Origin: Massilia sp. NR 4-1
GTDB taxonomy: Bacteria > Pseudomonadota > Gammaproteobacteria > Burkholderiales > Burkholderiaceae_D
Direction: 5' to 3'
Length of the DNA stretch: 64,000 nucleotides
Assembly: GCF_001191005.1 (NCBI RefSeq)
Contig: NZ_CP012201.1
Location: 4,092,001-4,156,000 of the forward strand
Shown: one piece after another, positions 6,805 to 17,600 of the stretch
Layout of the letters: every line of letters starts with the position of its first letter
How positions within the stretch are numbered: position 1 is the stretch's first letter
The notes under the pieces: generated by a model
Database searches by the model: none
Told to the model about the DNA's origin: nothing
What the model saw: only the letters and a program-made list of their open reading frames with translations
Made by a program: the position numbers and the translations under genes

Positions 6805-8415
6805 TTATTTCGTCTTGCCGTCTTTCACGGGCGTGAAGGCCAGGTCGGCGAAGTCATAGCTGAAGTCGGTTTCCGTGGAGACCGGCGCCATCTTCATGCG
6901 CTCGATGCTGCCGTCCGGATTCAGGGCGAAGCTCACATAGGCGTCGGCGTTGAAGTTGCGCTCTTTCCAGCGCACGATGAAGGTGTCGTGCTGGAAGTGC
7001 TCCAGCTCACCGACCAGGTCGGGCGTGCGGTCGAAGCTGAGCAGCTGCTTCTTGCCGTCCTGGCGGATGGTGACAGTGCCATACCAGGCATCCTGGTAGG
7101 CGCCGTTATAAGCGGCCAGGGCCAGCGAAGGCTGCGACCTGGCGGCGCGCGCGGCGACGGCCTTCTTCTGCTTGTCCAGCTCTTCCTTGTGGCTCTCCGC
7201 CTCCTGCCGCGCGTAGATCTTGATCCAGTCGCTCGGCGCCGCGCCCATATAGTGGTCGAGGATGCGCCATTGCAGGGCCGTCATCGAAGCGCCGTTCTCG
7301 GCGTTGGTGAAGATGGCCACGCCCAGCTTCTCTTCCGGCACCAGCAGCACGCGCGAATAGAAGCCCTGCAGCGCGCCGCCGTGCATGGCGATCTTGCGGC
7401 CACGGTAGTCGCGCAGGTTGAAGCCCAGGCCATAGGCGTTGAAATTGGGCTTGGTGGCGGCCAGCGCCGGCTTCGGCTCGGCGATCTTCATCGGCGTTTG
7501 CGCCGTCCACATTTCGCGCGCCTGGGCCGCGCTGAACAGGCGTTTTTCGCCATCGAGCTTGCCCTCGTTGAGCAAGGCCGTCATCCATTTGGCGATGTCT
7601 TCGGCATTGGTGTTGATGCCGACCGCGCCCACCGCGTTCGCCACCTGCATCGGCTTCACCACCGCGATCTTGCCATTGATCTTGCTGTGCGGCGCCGAGT
7701 GGTCGGGCGACTTCAGCATGGCCTCGACGCTGGTGGTGGTGGCCGTCATGCCGAGCGGATTGAGGATGCGCTCCTGCATCGCCTCGCCCCAGCTCTTGCC
7801 GGCCTTGTCGGCGATGATCTTGCCGGCCACGATGTAGAGCAGGTTGTCGTAGGCATAGCTGTTGCGGAAGCTGGTGGCCAGCTTCACATGGCGCAGGCGC
7901 TCGATGATTTCATCGGTGCTGAAGGTGGTGGTGGGCCACCACAGCAGGTCGCCCGCGCCCAGACCGAGGCCGCTGCGGTGGGTCAGCAGGTCGCGCACGG
8001 TGATGGCGCTGCTGACGTAGGCATCGCTCATCTGGAAGCCGGGCAGGTGCTGGGTGACGGGATCGTCCCATTTCAGCTTGCCGTCGTCGACCAGCATGGC
8101 CAGGCCGGCGGCGGTGAAGGCCTTGGAATTGGAGGCGATCTCGAACAGGGTCTTGCCGGTGACGGGGGCGGCGTCGCCCAGCTGGCGCACGCCAAAGCCC
8201 TTGGCCGCCACCACCTTGCCGTCCTTGACGATGGCAATCGCGATGCCGGGCACGTCGAAGGTTTTCAGGGCGAGGTTGACGTCGGCATCCAGGTCGAAGG
8301 CGGGCGCGGCGGCGGCCGTGCTGACGGCCGAAGGTTCGGGCGCGGCGGCCAGCGCCTGGGCGCCGGCGCCCAGGGCCAGCAGCAGCAGGGCGGCGAGACG
8401 GGTTTTCTGCAGCAT
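6805..8415 (-). CDS. Exported serine hydrolase, beta-lactamase/penicillin-binding family
   Basis: A 536-residue protein with a clear signal peptide (cleavage after AQALAAA). It belongs to the class C beta-lactamase / DD-peptidase-like family: catalytic S-x-x-K is SNSK at residues 95-98, Y-x-N is YDN at 189-191, and an H-x-G type motif (MHGGALQ) lies near 345. A C-terminal domain of about 100 residues (YNGAYQDAWYG and onward) resembles DUF3471, common in esterase or peptidase members. It probably acts in the periplasm on a peptide or ester substrate; no specific substrate is readable. The ATG at 8415 has AGGA at good spacing; another ATG at 8421 is too close to it. It lies only 21 bases after the M1 peptidase gene, so the two form an operon. 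Confidence 0.85.
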   Translation of the reverse strand: MLQKTRLAALLLLALGAGAQALAAAPEPSAVSTAAAAPAFDLDADVNLALKTFDVPGIAIAIVKDGKVVAAKGFGVRQLGDAAPVTGKTLFEIASNSKAFTAAGLAMLVDDGKLKWDDPVTQHLPGFQMSDAYVSSAITVRDLLTHRSGLGLGAGDLLWWPTTTFSTDEIIERLRHVKLATSFRNSYAYDNLLYIVAGKIIADKAGKSWGEAMQERILNPLGMTATTTSVEAMLKSPDHSAPHSKINGKIAVVKPMQVANAVGAVGINTNAEDIAKWMTALLNEGKLDGEKRLFSAAQAREMWTAQTPMKIAEPKPALAATKPNFNAYGLGFNLRDYRGRKIAMHGGALQGFYSRVLLVPEEKLGVAIFTNAENGASMTALQWRILDHYMGAAPSDWIKIYARQEAESHKEELDKQKKAVAARAARSQPSLALAAYNGAYQDAWYGTVTIRQDGKKQLLSFDRTPDLVGELEHFQHDTFIVRWKERNFNADAYVSFALNPDGSIERMKMAPVSTETDFSYDFADLAFTPVKDGKTK

Positions 8416-8436
8416 ACGCATTTCCTTATCTATCGT

Positions 8437-10293
8437 TTATACCGATTTCTTCATCAGCTTGTCCACCGAGGACTGGGTCTCGGGGTGGTAGCGCGGCCGC
8501 GCTTTGGCGTATACGCCCTTGGCCCAGGCCTGGTCCTTTTCGTTCTTGAGCAGGGCGCTGTAGAGCGGCACCACGAATTTCTGGCGGCCCACGCTCATGA
8601 GGAAGGCGTTGAGCGGCTCGCGCACATCGTAGCCGGCCTTGACCGACGCCAGATAGAAGCGGAAGGCGATTTCGTTATTGCGGCTGCCGCGCAAGGCGAA
8701 CGCTTCGTCCAGCTCCTTGAGCTGGGCGGCGCTGGCCTTGCCGTCGATATCGTTCAGGAAGTGCATCCACTCGGTGGCGTTCCAGGCCTTGGTGCTCAAG
8801 TCCTTGGTGGCGCTCTCGCCTTTCAGCCAGGCGTCGCGCTGGGCGTCAAGCGCGGCCAGGCGCGGCGACACGGCGCGTTGCGCGGTGGCCGGCACGGCGG
8901 GGCCGTACAGCCATTCGGCCAGCTCGTTTTCGCCCATGATGTCGGGACGCTTTTCCAGCAGGTTCTTGCGCAAATAGGCCAGGAACTGCTCGGTGGTGGC
9001 CGACTGGAAGGCATGCTGGTCGAACCAGCCGCGCAGGAAGGGATCGAAGACCTCGCGGCCGGCGCGCTGCTCCAGCGTGTGCAGCAACCAGGCGCCTTTC
9101 GGATAGGCCAAGCCTTCATCGGTATAGGTGGCCGGGTTGACGTCGGCGTCGCGCGTCAGCAAGGCTTGCTTGGCGACGGGGATGTCCTTGAGCGAGGCAA
9201 ACAGCTCTTCCTGCTCCAGCTGCAGGTTCATCTGCGCCACGTCGGCGCCGTACAGGCTTTCCACGATGCGGCTGGTGACATAGGTGGTGAAGCCCTCGTT
9301 CAGCCACCAGTGCTTCCAGGAGGCGTTGGTCACCAGGTTGCCGGACCAGGAGTGGGCCAGCTCGTGCGCAATCAGGTCGTTCAGGCTGCGGTCGCCCGCG
9401 ATCATGGTCGGGGTGAGGAAGGTCAGGCGCGGGTTTTCCATGCCGCCGATGGGGAAGGATGGCGGCAGCACCAGCATATCGTAGCGCCCCCAGCGGTATT
9501 GGCCGTACAGCGATTCGGCGGCGGCGATCATCTTCTCGGTGTCGGCCAGCTCGTAGGCGGCCGCGTCGATGCGCGCCGGCTCGGCGTACACGGAGGAGCG
9601 CGGGCCGACGCTGCGCACGTCGATCTCGCCGATGGCGATGGCCAGCAGATAGGCCGGCACCGGCTGCGGCATGCGGAAATTCCAGCCGCCCACGCCGGTG
9701 GCTTGCGGATCGTTCTCGGCGCTCATCACCACGCGCAGGCCGGACGGCGCGGCGATGCGCGCGCTATAGGTGAAGCGCACGGCCGGCGTGTCCTGCACCG
9801 GCGCCCAGGAACGGGCGTTGATCGACTGCGACTGGCTGAACATGAAGGGACGCTTGCCCGACATGGTCTGCTGCGGCGTCAGCCACTGCAGCGCGCTGGC
9901 GCTGGGCGCGGTGCTGTAATAGATGCGCACTTTTTCGGGCTGGCCGGCCAGGGCGATGCGCAGGGCGCGGCCCTTCTCGGCATCGGGCTTGTCCAGCATA
10001 TAGGAAGCGGCGGCCCAGCGGCCGCCCGCGCTCAGCACCTGCACCCGCGCGATCTTCAGCTCGCGCGTATCGAGCGCCAGATTGCGCGCCGACTTATCCA
10101 GCCAGTTCAGGGTCAGCTCGGCGTAGCCGCTCAAGGTCTTGCGCGCGAAATCGGCTTTCAGGTCCAGGTGCAGGTCGCTGGTGCGCACCTGGTCGTAGCG
10201 CGCGTAGCTGAGGGGATCTTGCGCGTGGGCGGCAAAGGCGGTCTGGATCAGCAGCGCGCCGGTCAGCAGGCGCAGGGCGGGTTGTAAAGGCAT
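8437..10293 (-). CDS. Exported M1-family zinc metallopeptidase
   Basis: A protein of 618 residues with a signal peptide ending around AAHAQ (residue 25). The exopeptidase motif GGMEN is at 283-287 and the zinc-binding H-E-L-A-H at 310-314, with the third ligand Glu in NEGFTT at 333. The overall plan (beta-sandwich N-domain, catalytic domain, helical C-domain) and length match LTA4-hydrolase-like aminopeptidases. It removes N-terminal residues from peptides, presumably in the periplasm. The ATG at 10293 follows GGAAGAGAG, so an upstream in-frame start adding 14 residues is less likely. Its stop is followed 21 bases on by the serine hydrolase, suggesting a joint role in peptide breakdown. Confidence 0.92.
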   Translation of the reverse strand: MPLQPALRLLTGALLIQTAFAAHAQDPLSYARYDQVRTSDLHLDLKADFARKTLSGYAELTLNWLDKSARNLALDTRELKIARVQVLSAGGRWAAASYMLDKPDAEKGRALRIALAGQPEKVRIYYSTAPSASALQWLTPQQTMSGKRPFMFSQSQSINARSWAPVQDTPAVRFTYSARIAAPSGLRVVMSAENDPQATGVGGWNFRMPQPVPAYLLAIAIGEIDVRSVGPRSSVYAEPARIDAAAYELADTEKMIAAAESLYGQYRWGRYDMLVLPPSFPIGGMENPRLTFLTPTMIAGDRSLNDLIAHELAHSWSGNLVTNASWKHWWLNEGFTTYVTSRIVESLYGADVAQMNLQLEQEELFASLKDIPVAKQALLTRDADVNPATYTDEGLAYPKGAWLLHTLEQRAGREVFDPFLRGWFDQHAFQSATTEQFLAYLRKNLLEKRPDIMGENELAEWLYGPAVPATAQRAVSPRLAALDAQRDAWLKGESATKDLSTKAWNATEWMHFLNDIDGKASAAQLKELDEAFALRGSRNNEIAFRFYLASVKAGYDVREPLNAFLMSVGRQKFVVPLYSALLKNEKDQAWAKGVYAKARPRYHPETQSSVDKLMKKSV

Positions 10294-10389
10294 ATTCTCT
10301 CTTCCGTGATAGCGGGGCGCGAAGCAGAATAGCATACCGGGGCGGAAATATTGCCGGGCCGGCGGCGGGAATCTGCTATCATTTGCCCG

Positions 10390-10553
10390 TTCTTTGGGGA
10401 GTAGTCGGCTTCCGGTCCCACCGGAAGGATCTGCGTCAACATAATCGGCCCGCAGGCCGTGGCGCAGATGGCCGCAAGGCTTGGCGAGACCATTGATCCA
10501 CGGGCGGCCGGATTGGGCCGGGGTCGCCCATGGGTCATTGGTAGACGTCCGGC
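10390..10553 (+). ncRNA. yybP-ykoY (manganese-sensing) riboswitch
   Basis: The leader before the TMEM165-family gene has the conserved features of this riboswitch: TTTGGGGAGTAG near 10394, CTGCGTCAACATA at 10431-10443 and GAGACC near 10489, closed by CCGGGGTCGCCC near 10517. Several long pairings are visible between these blocks. In proteobacteria this class binds Mn2+ and turns on manganese exporters, which fits the gene 22 bases downstream. The 3' boundary is approximate. Confidence 0.88.
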
Positions 10554-10575
10554 CCCCACCCTCTCACCCCACATC

Positions 10576-11151
10576 ATGGAAGCCTTCCTTATTTCGAGCG
10601 GCATCGTCGCTCTCGCCGAAATCGGCGACAAAACCCAGCTGCTGGCCTTCTGCCTGGCCGCCCAGTTCCGCCGCCCCCTGCCCATCGTGGCCGGGATTTT
10701 CGTCGCCACCATCGCCAACCACGCGTTTGCCGCCGCCGTCGGCAGCTGGCTCACCGGCCTGTTCGGGCCGGACGTGCTGCGCTGGATACTCGGCCTGTCC
10801 TTCCTCGCCATGGCGGCCTGGATCCTGGTGCCCGACAAGATCGACGAGGACGAACAGCCCAATGCGCGCTATGGCGTGTTTGCCGCCACGGTGCTGGCCT
10901 TCTTCCTGGCCGAAATGGGCGACAAGACCCAGATCGCCACGGTGGCGCTGGCGGCCCGTTTCGACAGCATGCTGGCCGTGGTGGCCGGCACCACCTTCGG
11001 CATGATGCTGGCCAACGTACCGGCCGTCTATCTGGGCAAAAAAGCCGCCACCGCCGTGCCGCTGAAACTGGTGCACGGCATCGCCGCGCTGATCTTCGCC
11101 CTGCTCGGCCTGGTCACGCTGCTGGGCGCCGGCAGCCGCTTCGGCTTCTAA
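10576..11151 (+). CDS. TMEM165/GDT1-family (UPF0016) transporter, probable Mn2+ exporter
   Basis: A protein of 191 residues with about six membrane helices in two homologous halves. Each half carries the family signature E-x-G-D-K-T: EIGDKTQ near residue 16 and EMGDKTQ near residue 115. Bacterial members export Mn2+ (MneA) and eukaryotic ones move Mn2+/Ca2+. The manganese riboswitch directly upstream strongly supports a manganese role. The ATG at 10576 begins at the first conserved helix (MEAFLISSGIVAL); the upstream open frame lies in the riboswitch and is not translated. Confidence 0.92.
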   Translation: MEAFLISSGIVALAEIGDKTQLLAFCLAAQFRRPLPIVAGIFVATIANHAFAAAVGSWLTGLFGPDVLRWILGLSFLAMAAWILVPDKIDEDEQPNARYGVFAATVLAFFLAEMGDKTQIATVALAARFDSMLAVVAGTTFGMMLANVPAVYLGKKAATAVPLKLVHGIAALIFALLGLVTLLGAGSRFGF

Positions 11152-11175
11152 CTAGCAACACGCTATCATTGCCTT

Positions 11176-11197
11176 GTCTGTGCGGCAGCGCACAGAC
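11176..11197 (+). terminator. Hairpin after the transporter gene, possible terminator
   Basis: GTCTGTGCG and CGCACAGAC form a perfect 9-bp stem with a 4-base loop 25 bases after the stop codon. There is no U-tract, so termination would have to be weak or Rho-assisted. Confidence 0.35.
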
Positions 11198-11251
11198 GGC
11201 CTCATCTTGCAAAGATAGTATGATTATCGAATAAACATTGCAGAGGATGCC

Positions 11252-11581
11252 ATGACACTCTTAGGCAAACTGGCGTTTGCGGCCCTGGTCGCCGCCACTT
11301 CGGCCGCCACCCACGCCGCCGATGCCGCCCCCGCCGCAGCGCCGACCGCGCCGAAGCAGGCCGCCGCCTTCACCCAAGCCGGCTGGCTCAACGATATGGC
11401 CGCGCTGCCGCCCGCCTTCGCGCCGGCCGCCGAGCGCCTGCGGCAGCCCGCGCCGCCGCCTGCGCCCGAGCACAGCCCGATTCCGGCCGCCAGCGGCATG
11501 CTGGTCCTGGCCGCCCTGCTGCTGCTCTTCGCCGGCCGCGCACCCGCCCCCACGCCCTGGCAAACCATCCAGGTCGACTAA
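11252..11581 (+). CDS. Small exported/membrane protein of unknown function
   Basis: A protein of 109 residues. A signal peptide (MTLLGKLAFAALVAATSAA, cleavage near THAADA) is followed by an Ala/Pro-rich stretch, then a C-terminal hydrophobic helix preceded by PIPAAS and followed by a short tail containing Arg (FAGRAPAP). GAGG lies 9 bases before the ATG. The tripartite C-terminus (Pro motif, hydrophobic helix, Arg) loosely resembles exosortase-type sorting signals such as VPLPA variants, but the match is weak and the tail continues. I do not recognise the family. Its transcript would end in the strong palindrome at 11602. Confidence 0.65.
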   Translation: MTLLGKLAFAALVAATSAATHAADAAPAAAPTAPKQAAAFTQAGWLNDMAALPPAFAPAAERLRQPAPPPAPEHSPIPAASGMLVLAALLLLFAGRAPAPTPWQTIQVD

Positions 11582-11601
11582 ATTCCCGGGTAATTTCTCC
11601 G

Positions 11602-11644
11602 AAAAATGTCCACGCCGGCGCCAGGCGCCGGCGTGGACATTTTT
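11602..11644. terminator. 21-bp perfect inverted repeat, bidirectional terminator, AATGTCC family
   Basis: AAAAATGTCCACGCCGGCGCC is followed after a single base by its exact reverse complement, so the hairpin has A- and T-tracts on both sides and can end transcription of both converging genes. It lies 20 bases after the plus-strand stop and 3 bases from the glucan synthase stop. The AATGTCC / GGACATT ends are shared with the repeats at 59126-59238. Confidence 0.8.
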
Positions 11645-11647
11645 CTT

Positions 11648-14600
11648 TCACACCGTTCCAGTACGGCGGGGCAGGCGCAGCGTGACCTGGTGTTCGCGGC
11701 CATCGTCGCGCAGGCTGATTTGCGGACTGCTTTGCGGGACGCCGTCGACTTCCAGGCTGGATGCTTCGCCACGCTGCACGGTAATGGCATAGACGCTGCG
11801 GCCGTGGCGGTAGCGCAGGGTGAAGCCTTGCCAGTCGTCGGGGATCAGCGGAGCCAGCGTCAGGCTGTCGGCCTGGCGCGTCAGGCCGAGCAGGGATTCG
11901 AGGATCAGGCGGTACATCCAGCCGGAAGAGCCGGTGTACCAGCTCCAGCCGCCGCGTCCCACATGCGGGGCAACCGCATACACGTCGGCCGTCACCACAT
12001 AGGGTTCGACCTTGTAGACGGCGCAGCTGTCGGCGTCGGCGCCATGGCTGACCGGATTGATCATGCGCATCAGCTCCCAGGCTTTCTCCACCTCGCCCAT
12101 GCGCGCGAAGGCCATCACGGTCCAGATGGCGGCATGGGTGTATTGGCCGCCGTTTTCGCGCACGCCCGGTACGTAGCCGCGGATATAGCCGGGATTCAGG
12201 TCGGCCTTGTCGAACGGCGGGTCGAGCAGCTGGATCAGGCCATAGTCGCGCCGCACCAGGCGCGCGTCGACCTGGCGCATGGCGCCTTCCACGCGCTCGC
12301 GGCTGGCGGCGCCGGACAGGATGCCCCAGCTCTGCGAGATCGAGTCGATCTGGCATTCCTCGTTTTCGCGCGAGCCGAGCGGGGTGCCGTCGTCGAAATA
12401 GGCGCGGCGATACCATTCGCCGTCCCAGGCATGCTGTTCGACGTTGGCGGACAGGCGCTGCGCCTGTTCGCGGCATTCGCCGGCGAAGGCCTCATCGCCA
12501 TGCCGCAGCGCCACCTCGGCGAAGCGCTGCAGCACTTCGTACAGGAAGAAGGCCAGCCACACGCTCTCGCCCTTGCCCTCCTCGCCCACCTTGTCCATGC
12601 CGTCGTTCCAGTCGCAGGAGCCGATCAGGGGCAGGCCGTGGGCGCCGAAGCGCAGGCCGTTGCGGATGGCGCGCTGGCAGTGCTCGTACAGGCTGCCGCT
12701 CTGGCTCGAGCGGCCCGGCATATCGTAGTAGGAATCCTCGTCGGGATTGACGGGACGCCCTTCCAGATAAGGCGCGCTTTCCTCCAGCACGCTGAGGTCG
12801 CCGGTGCTGGCGACATAGCGCGCCGCCGCCAGCGGCAGCCACAGATAATCGTCCGAGCAGTGCGTGCGCACGCCGCGGTCGGAGGGCGGATGCCACCAGT
12901 GCTGCACATCGCCTTCCACGAACTGGTGGGCGGCGCACAGCAGCAGGTGTTCGCGCAGCAGCTGCGGCTGGGTATGCACCATGGCCATGGCATCCTGCAG
13001 CTGGTCGCGGAAACCGAAGGCGCCGCCGGACTGGTAGTAGCCGCTGCGCGCCCACATGCGGCAGGCGATGGTCTGGTACATCAGCCAGCCGTTGGCGATC
13101 ACGTCCAGCGCCGGATCGGGCGTCTGCACCTGCACCGCGCCCAGCACCTCGTCCCAGTGCGCCTGGACGGCGGCCAGCGCGGCCTGCGCCGCCGCCGCGC
13201 CGCCATGCTTCTGCACCATGGTGCTGGCGTCGGCGTTGCGGCGTCCGCCCAGGCCCAGCACGAAGACGATCTCGCGCTCTTCGCCCGGCAGCAATTCGAA
13301 CGGCGCGTGGATGGCGGCGCAGGCGTCGAGCGCGCTGCCGGTCTTGCCCGACAAGCGCACGCGGCGCAGCGCCGCCGGCTGCGCCAGGCTGCCGTTGCGG
13401 CCGATGAATTCGGCGCGGTCGGCGGTGTGCGAACGCGCGCCGGCATCGGTGTGGAAGAAGGCGACGCGGCCCTGGAACTCGGTGTTGTAGGCGTTCTTGG
13501 CAAACAGGGCGCCGCTGACCGGATCGGCCTCGGTCACGATGTGCATGCCGGAGCGCGAGCGCATATCGCCCAGCACCCATTCCACATAGCCGGTGACGGA
13601 CAGGCGGCGTGCAATGGGCGAATCGTTGCGCACCTTGAGCAGGGTGTATTTGACGGGCGCGTCGAGGGCGACGAAGCTGGTCATGGCCGAGGTCACGCCG
13701 GCCTCGGTATGTTCGAACACGCTGTAGCCGAAGCCGTGGCGGGTCAGGTAGTCGCCGCTGCCGCGCGCCGGCAAGGCGGTGGGCGACCAGAACTGGCCGC
13801 TCTCCTCGTCGCGCAGGTAGAAGGCTTCGCCGCTGGCGTCGCTGACCGGATCGTTATGCCAGGGCGTGAGGCGGAATTCGTGGGCGTTCTCATGCCAGGT
13901 ATACGCTTGCCCGCTTTCCGAGACCACGCTGCCGAACTGCGGATTGGCCAGCACGTTCGACCACGGTGCCGGCGTGCGCCGTCCCGGCCCGGTGACGATG
14001 GCGTATTCGCGTCCGTCCGGCGTGAAGCCGCCGATGCCGTTGCCGAGCAGCAGGCCATGCGGCTGGCGCGTGTGCGGGCCGGCGTCGTCGTACTGGCCGC
14101 GGCTGTCGGCCACCAGCGGCGGCATGCGCAGCGGCGCCGGGCTGGCGCGCTTGATCTGCTCGGCCAGGGTGCCGCGGCTGTCGACCAGGATGGCGCGCGC
14201 CACCGTCTGCAGCAGGATGCGGTCTTCGGCCGAGATCTGGTCGAAGGGGCGCACGAAGATGCCGCCCGGCCGGTCGATGGCCTGGGCGTCGATGCCGGAG
14301 GCGATCAGGCCGATGATCTGGTCGTGCAGGGCCTGGCGGTAGCCGGACAAGTCCTCGTACCAGATCACCAGGTCGACCACCAGGCCTTTCAGGCGCCAGT
14401 AGGCGTGCGCCTGCACCATCTGCCGCGCCAGTTCGATATTGGCCGGGTCTTTCATCTGCAGCAGCACGATGGGCAGGTCGCCGGAAATGGCGTAGGCCCA
14501 CAGGCCGGACTGGCCGCGCTGGTTGCGGATCAGCACCGCCGCCTCCGCGCGCAGCGCCGGATTGGGGTAGATCACATGGTTGGCCAGGCGGCCGTACAGC

Positions 14601-17600
14601 TGGGCGTCGGCCTCGCTGGCGTTGAGCTGGCGCAGCACCACCTGGCTGTGGGTCCAGGCCAGTTCGAACACGCGGTCGGCCATGTGGCGGTCCTGGTATT
14701 TGTCGATCAGGTATTGGGCGCCGTCGCGGGTATCGGTCATGCCGGTGACGATATCGACAATCGCCGCCTGGTCCGGCTCCAGCACGATGCGGTAGCGGAT
14801 CGCCACGATCGGGTCGAGCACCGAACCCTGGCTGCCGGACAGCTCGCCTTCTTCCAGCATGGCCTGCGGCGCCTGCGCCGTGTTGCCGCGGCCGATGAAG
14901 CGGGCGCGGTCGGTTTCGTAGGACACGTCCAGCACCTGGGCGTCGTGCACCGTCATCACATGCAGCAGATATGGCGTGTGTTCGCTCTTGCCGCGCGGAC
15001 GGCGGGTGCACAGGATGGCGCTTTCGTCGGGCACGATCTCGGTCTGCACGAACAGCTTGCTGAAGGCCGGGTGGGCGGCGTCGGCGGCGGCCGGTGCCAT
15101 CACCACTTCGGCGAAGCTGGTCACTTCGATGGTGCGGCGGCGGTTAGATTGATTGGTGACGCGGGTGCGGCGCATCTCGATATCGTCTTCCGGCGACACC
15201 ACCATTTCCGTGTACAGCTCGATCTCGCGGTCGGTGCGGCGGAATTCGGCGCGCCCCTCGGAGAAGATCACTTCGAAGCGGCGCGGCTCGGCCAGCGTGG
15301 GCTGGTAAGTGGTGGACCAGAAGGCGCCGTCGTCCAGGTCGCGCACATAGCAGAACTGGCCCCAGTTGTCGCGCGTGCTGTCTTCGCGCCAGCGCGTCAC
15401 CGACAGCTCGCGCCAGCGGCTGTAGCTGCCGCCGGCATTGGTCACCATCACGTGGTAGCGGCCGTTGGACAGCAATTGGGTTTCCGGCACCGTGGTATTG
15501 GGCTGGGTCAGGATGCGCATCGGCATGGCCTGCTCCGGCGCGGTGGCGCGGATGGCCGCCTGCTCGGCGCTGTTGGAATGGAAGGCGCCGGCCTGCGGGC
15601 TGCGCTCCTGCAGCACCAGCAGGGTCGATTGCAGCAGCGGGTCGGATTCGAAGCGGCGCTGCATGGGGCGGTCGTGCAGCAGATAGCTCAAGGCCAGCAG
15701 GCCCATGCCCTGGTGGTGCACCATATACGATTTGATGACGGCGTGGCTCTGGCCGCGCGGCAGGCGCGCCGGCGTGTAGTCGATGGCCTCGTAGAAGCCG
15801 TAGCGGCCCATGAAGCCCAGGCCCGCCATCTTCTGCAGGTTCTGGCAGGCGGCGTCGGCATCGACCATCAGGCCCAGCATGCAGGCATACGGCGCCACCA
15901 CCACATCGTCGCCCAGGCCGCGCTTCAGGCCCAGGCCCGGCACGCCGAAGGCGCGGTACTGGTAGTTCAGCGCGGCGTCGGTGGTGTTGTAGCCGGATTC
16001 GGAAATCCCCCAGGGCACGCTGCGCTGCTTGCCGTATTCGATCTGGGCCGCGATCACCGACTGGTAGGTCTGGTCCAGCAGGGTGCTAGGATAGGTCGGC
16101 ATCACCAGCAGCGGCATCAGGTACTCGAACATGGAGCCGCTCCAGGACAGCAGCACGGGCTGGCCGTGCACGATGCACAGCTGGCGGCCCAGCGCGAACC
16201 AATGCTCCTGCGGCAGCTGGCCCTGGGCCACGGCGACGAAACTGGCCAGGCGCACTTCGGAGGCCAGCAGGTCGTAATAACTGGCGTCGAGGCGGCGCTC
16301 GCTCAGGTTGTAGCCGATGGCCAGCAGATTGGTGGTCGGGTTGTACAGGAAGCCGAATTCGGGATGCTCGAACTGCTGCGCCAGCTGGCGCAGCGCACCG
16401 ATCTGCTGCAGGCGTGCACGCGCCGCCTGCGCGCCCTGGCGCACCGGGTCGTCCGCCGCCGCGCTGGCCAGGCTGCCTTCCGCCGGCAGCAGCGCGCCGC
16501 CATCCATGGCGGCCAATTCGCGCAAGGTCGGCACGCGCGTAAAGGTATCCGCCACCGCCGCGTCCTGCGCCGGCGGGCCGCTGGCGGCGCGGATCCACGG
16601 CGCCAGCACGCCCAGCTCCGCGCTCGCGGCGCGCAACTGGTCCAGCAGGGCCGCCGCCCACATGGCGGCGCTGGCATCGCTCAGCGCGGCGTCGCCCTGC
16701 ATGGCTTCGGCGGTGCGCAGCAAGGCCGACAGCCAGTCGCGCCACTCCTGCAGCGTGGCCGGATACCAGGGCTGCTCGGGCGAAGCCAGGGCGCGCAAGG
16801 CGTCCCAGCCCTGGGGCCGGGCATGGCCCGCCGCCGCCAGCGCTTCCTCCAGCACCAGCCAGGTGGTGGCGACGCCGTCGGCCAGGCGCGGGCCGAGGAT
16901 GGGCTGGTCCTGCAAGGCGTCCAGGCCCGGCTGCAGCACCAGCAGGTGGCCGGCCAGGTTGCCGCTGTCCACCGTTGAAATATAGATGGGCAGCAGCGGC
17001 TTCATCGACACCGTGTCGTACCAGTTGTAGAAGTGGCCCTGGTGCCGTTCCAGCTTCTCCATGCTGCGCAGGGTGTGCTCCGTGCGCGCCAGCAGCTGGC
17101 CGCCGGTGATGTAGCCGAAATCGTGGGCGCTCAGATTCGCCAGCAGGGACAGGCCCATATTCGTCGGCGAGGTGCGGTGGGCCACGGTTTGCGTGGGGCG
17201 CTCCTGCATATTATCGGGCGGCAGCCAGTTGTCCTCGGGGCCGACGAAGGCATCGAACCAGGCCCAGGTCTTGCGCGCCAGCAGATGCAGGAAGCGCGTC
17301 TGTTCTTCCTTGAGCTGGGCCTGTTCGCGGATGATCGGGCGGCTGATCCACCACGCCACCACGGGCGCGGCAAACCAGGCGAAGAGGAAGATCAGCGAGG
17401 CGCCCAGCGCGCGCGGATGCCAGAGCGCCAGCGCCGCGCCGGCGGCCAGCGCCAGCAGCGGCGAAATCCACATGCGCCGCCAGCTGCTGCCGAGGTCCGA
17501 GCCGGAACGCAGCAGGGCCGAGGCGCGCCACTCCAGCAGATGCTTGCGCGAGAACAGCAGGCGCCAGCCGGTGCGCACGATGGCATCCAGGCTGATATAC

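Noticed and set aside
6988..10287. Plus-strand frame of 1,099 codons opposite the serine hydrolase and M1 peptidase
   Set aside because: It spans two opposite-strand genes and their junction; both real proteins carry full catalytic motifs.
10459..10575. N-terminal extension of the TMEM165-family gene
   Set aside because: This stretch is part of the manganese riboswitch; the conserved protein begins at 10576.
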